Assembly (NCBI GenBank): GCA_913056435.1
Contig: CAJXMY010000003.1
Location: 1 to 39,502, forward strand
Direction: 5' to 3'
Origin: an uncultured Hyphomonadaceae bacterium
Lineage (GTDB): Bacteria; Pseudomonadota; Alphaproteobacteria; Caulobacterales; Hyphomonadaceae
DNA length: 39,502 nt
Positions 38,405-39,502 of this stretch are shown piece after piece. The stretch's first letter is position 1, and every line of letters begins with the position of its first letter. The notes beneath the pieces are model-generated. The model had not been told where the DNA came from. It worked only from the letters and a program-made list of their open reading frames with translations, and searched no databases. The translations under genes and the position numbers were made by a program.

Positions 38405-39502
38405 GCAAGGGCTCCCCCCAGCGCCAGACTCAGGCCCTGCTCAAAGTCTGCCTCGCGGCCCTGTGTGTCTGGGGTGTTCTGGCCCTGCACACGATCGCGA
38501 CAGGACCCGGCGGGCCCGCCATGGCGAAGGAGGTGGAGTCCCCCCTGCTCACCGACTTTGAGCGCCAGCGCGGGAACATCTCATCCATTCGATTCACTCT
38601 GGTCGATGACAGCTTCACCCTGACCCGGCGCAGAAATGGCTGGGTGATACCAGAGGCCGGAGATTTTCCTGTCAGCCCCGACCGCCTGGGCGCACTGATG
38701 ATCGGCCTTGCCAGCCTCAAGCGCGGCGATCCTCGTACCTCCGATCCCGAAAAGCTCGCCCTGCTCGGGCTGGGGGACCCAAACCTTGGCGGAAACGGCG
38801 TGCGCCTCGATCTCATCGGGGCAGATGACGGGACCACGACCAGCTTCATTCTCGGCCGCCGTCCAACCGGCTTATATGCCCGGTCTCCAGACAGGTCTCA
38901 GGCCTTCAGGCTGAAAGGGGATCTGCCCTCTTTCTACACCCGGCGCAGCTGGCTCGATGTCGATTTTCTCACCATCGCTCCCGACGCCCTGGAGGCCGTG
39001 CGTCTGTATGATGGCGACGGGCGAACAGCCTATTTCCGCCGGGAGGCCGGCGACCCTCCCGACGCCTACCGTCCGGCGCCCCCGCATATGAGCGATCAGG
39101 TCCGCAACCGCTTTGCTCTTTCGGAAACCGCCCTCGCCATCTCGGGCGTCTCCTTTCTGGACGCGAGGCCCGCTGGTGATCTGGTCACCGAACCGGTGGC
39201 GCGCCACATCAGCGAAACCTTTGATGATCTGGAAATCGAGCTTCAAGCTCATCGGGAACCCGATGGCCTTTGGGTGACCCTTCACGCCAGAGAGGCCGGC
39301 GACGGCGCGCGCAGCAGTCCGCTGATCCTGGCAACGGAAGCGTTACTCATCGCCAGCGCCCTCTATCAACAGCCGAGTTGGCGCGAACAGGCGGAGCGCT
39401 TCCTGGTGGCCGTCTCCGCCCCGGCACAGGCTCGCCCCCTTCAGTTCGCTTCCGCCCTCACGCTTGCGCAGCATCGGCCGGAGGTGATGGTGCTTCGGGG
39501 CG
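38401..39502 (+). CDS. DUF4340 domain-containing protein, 3' truncated by the window
   Basis: Not in the ORF track because it has no stop inside the window. ATG 38401 overlaps the preceding stop as ATGA and the frame is open to 39502 (367 codons). It begins with a short basic stretch, then a membrane helix (LLKVCLAALCVWGVLALHTI), then ISSIRFTLVDDSFTLTRRRNGWVIPEAGDFPVSPDRLGALMIGLASLKRGDPRTSDPEKLALLGL, the repeated DUF4340 pattern of a strand followed by Trp-x-(I/V)-P, residue counting and a leucine-rich end. DUF4340 proteins usually follow GldG-like genes in such cassettes. The role is unknown. It is truncated by the window, not by mutation. Confidence 0.88.
   Translation, partial: MSKGSPQRQTQALLKVCLAALCVWGVLALHTIATGPGGPAMAKEVESPLLTDFERQRGNISSIRFTLVDDSFTLTRRRNGWVIPEAGDFPVSPDRLGALMIGLASLKRGDPRTSDPEKLALLGLGDPNLGGNGVRLDLIGADDGTTTSFILGRRPTGLYARSPDRSQAFRLKGDLPSFYTRRSWLDVDFLTIAPDALEAVRLYDGDGRTAYFRREAGDPPDAYRPAPPHMSDQVRNRFALSETALAISGVSFLDARPAGDLVTEPVARHISETFDDLEIELQAHREPDGLWVTLHAREAGDGARSSPLILATEALLIASALYQQPSWREQAERFLVAVSAPAQARPLQFASALTLAQHRPEVMVLRG

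Overview
The window is GC-rich chromosomal DNA from an alphaproteobacterium, probably of the Caulobacterales/Maricaulales (Hyphomonadaceae-like) or Parvularcula kind. I infer this from gene content and order, not from a database search. The pointers are xerC near priA and an F1-only atpHAGDC operon with no F0 genes, a tsaE-amgK-murU-addB-addA-trxA run, a ChrR-type anti-sigma factor beside an ECF sigma factor, a DUF2794 gene, and an AccD without zinc-finger cysteines. I see no CRISPR array, tRNA, rRNA, IS element or phage gene.

Layout. 1-5.2 kb: 3' end of an SDR gene, xerC (minus), type II NADH dehydrogenase, and a secreted M13 metallopeptidase ending in a good terminator. 5.3-12.8 kb: priA, then atpH-atpA-atpG-atpD-atpC. 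atpD has an in-frame 101-codon extension carrying a four-cysteine module, with a ribosome binding site at each of two possible starts. 12.8-15.2 kb (minus): ferredoxin reductase, [2Fe-2S] ferredoxin and a thioesterase-fold protein, behind a 14-bp perfect palindrome. 15.4-25.75 kb (plus): a tightly overlapping chain of a PLP transsulfuration-family enzyme, tsaE, amgK, murU, addB and addA, then trxA and a strong terminator. 25.8-26.6 kb: an SDR. 26.6-31.9 kb (minus): trpF-trpB-cutA-trpA-accD-folC. 32.0-32.4 kb: 3' remnant of an outer-membrane beta-barrel gene. 32.4-32.9 kb (minus): an IalB-like secreted protein. 33.0-34.4 kb (plus): ECF sigma factor and ChrR-like cupin anti-sigma factor. 34.4-34.7 kb (minus): DUF2794. 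35.0 kb to the end (plus): a Gld-like ABC export cassette (ATPase, permease, GldG-like protein, DUF4340 protein) cut by the window edge.

How the genes work together. Ndh feeds electrons from NADH into the quinone pool and the F1 genes encode the catalytic head of ATP synthase. PriA, XerC and AddAB cover replication restart, dimer resolution and break repair. AmgK and MurU recycle cell-wall amino sugars to UDP-MurNAc. The trp-accD-folC block joins tryptophan, fatty-acid and folate synthesis in one transcription unit. The sigma/ChrR pair is the kind that responds to singlet oxygen or related stress.

Most unusual points: the cysteine module fused to the F1 beta subunit; a ChrR homologue in which all four zinc ligands of the anti-sigma domain are replaced while the cupin metal ligands are kept with identical spacing; cutA placed between trpB and trpA; and two separate convergent gene pairs that each share one CTAG as both TAG stop codons.
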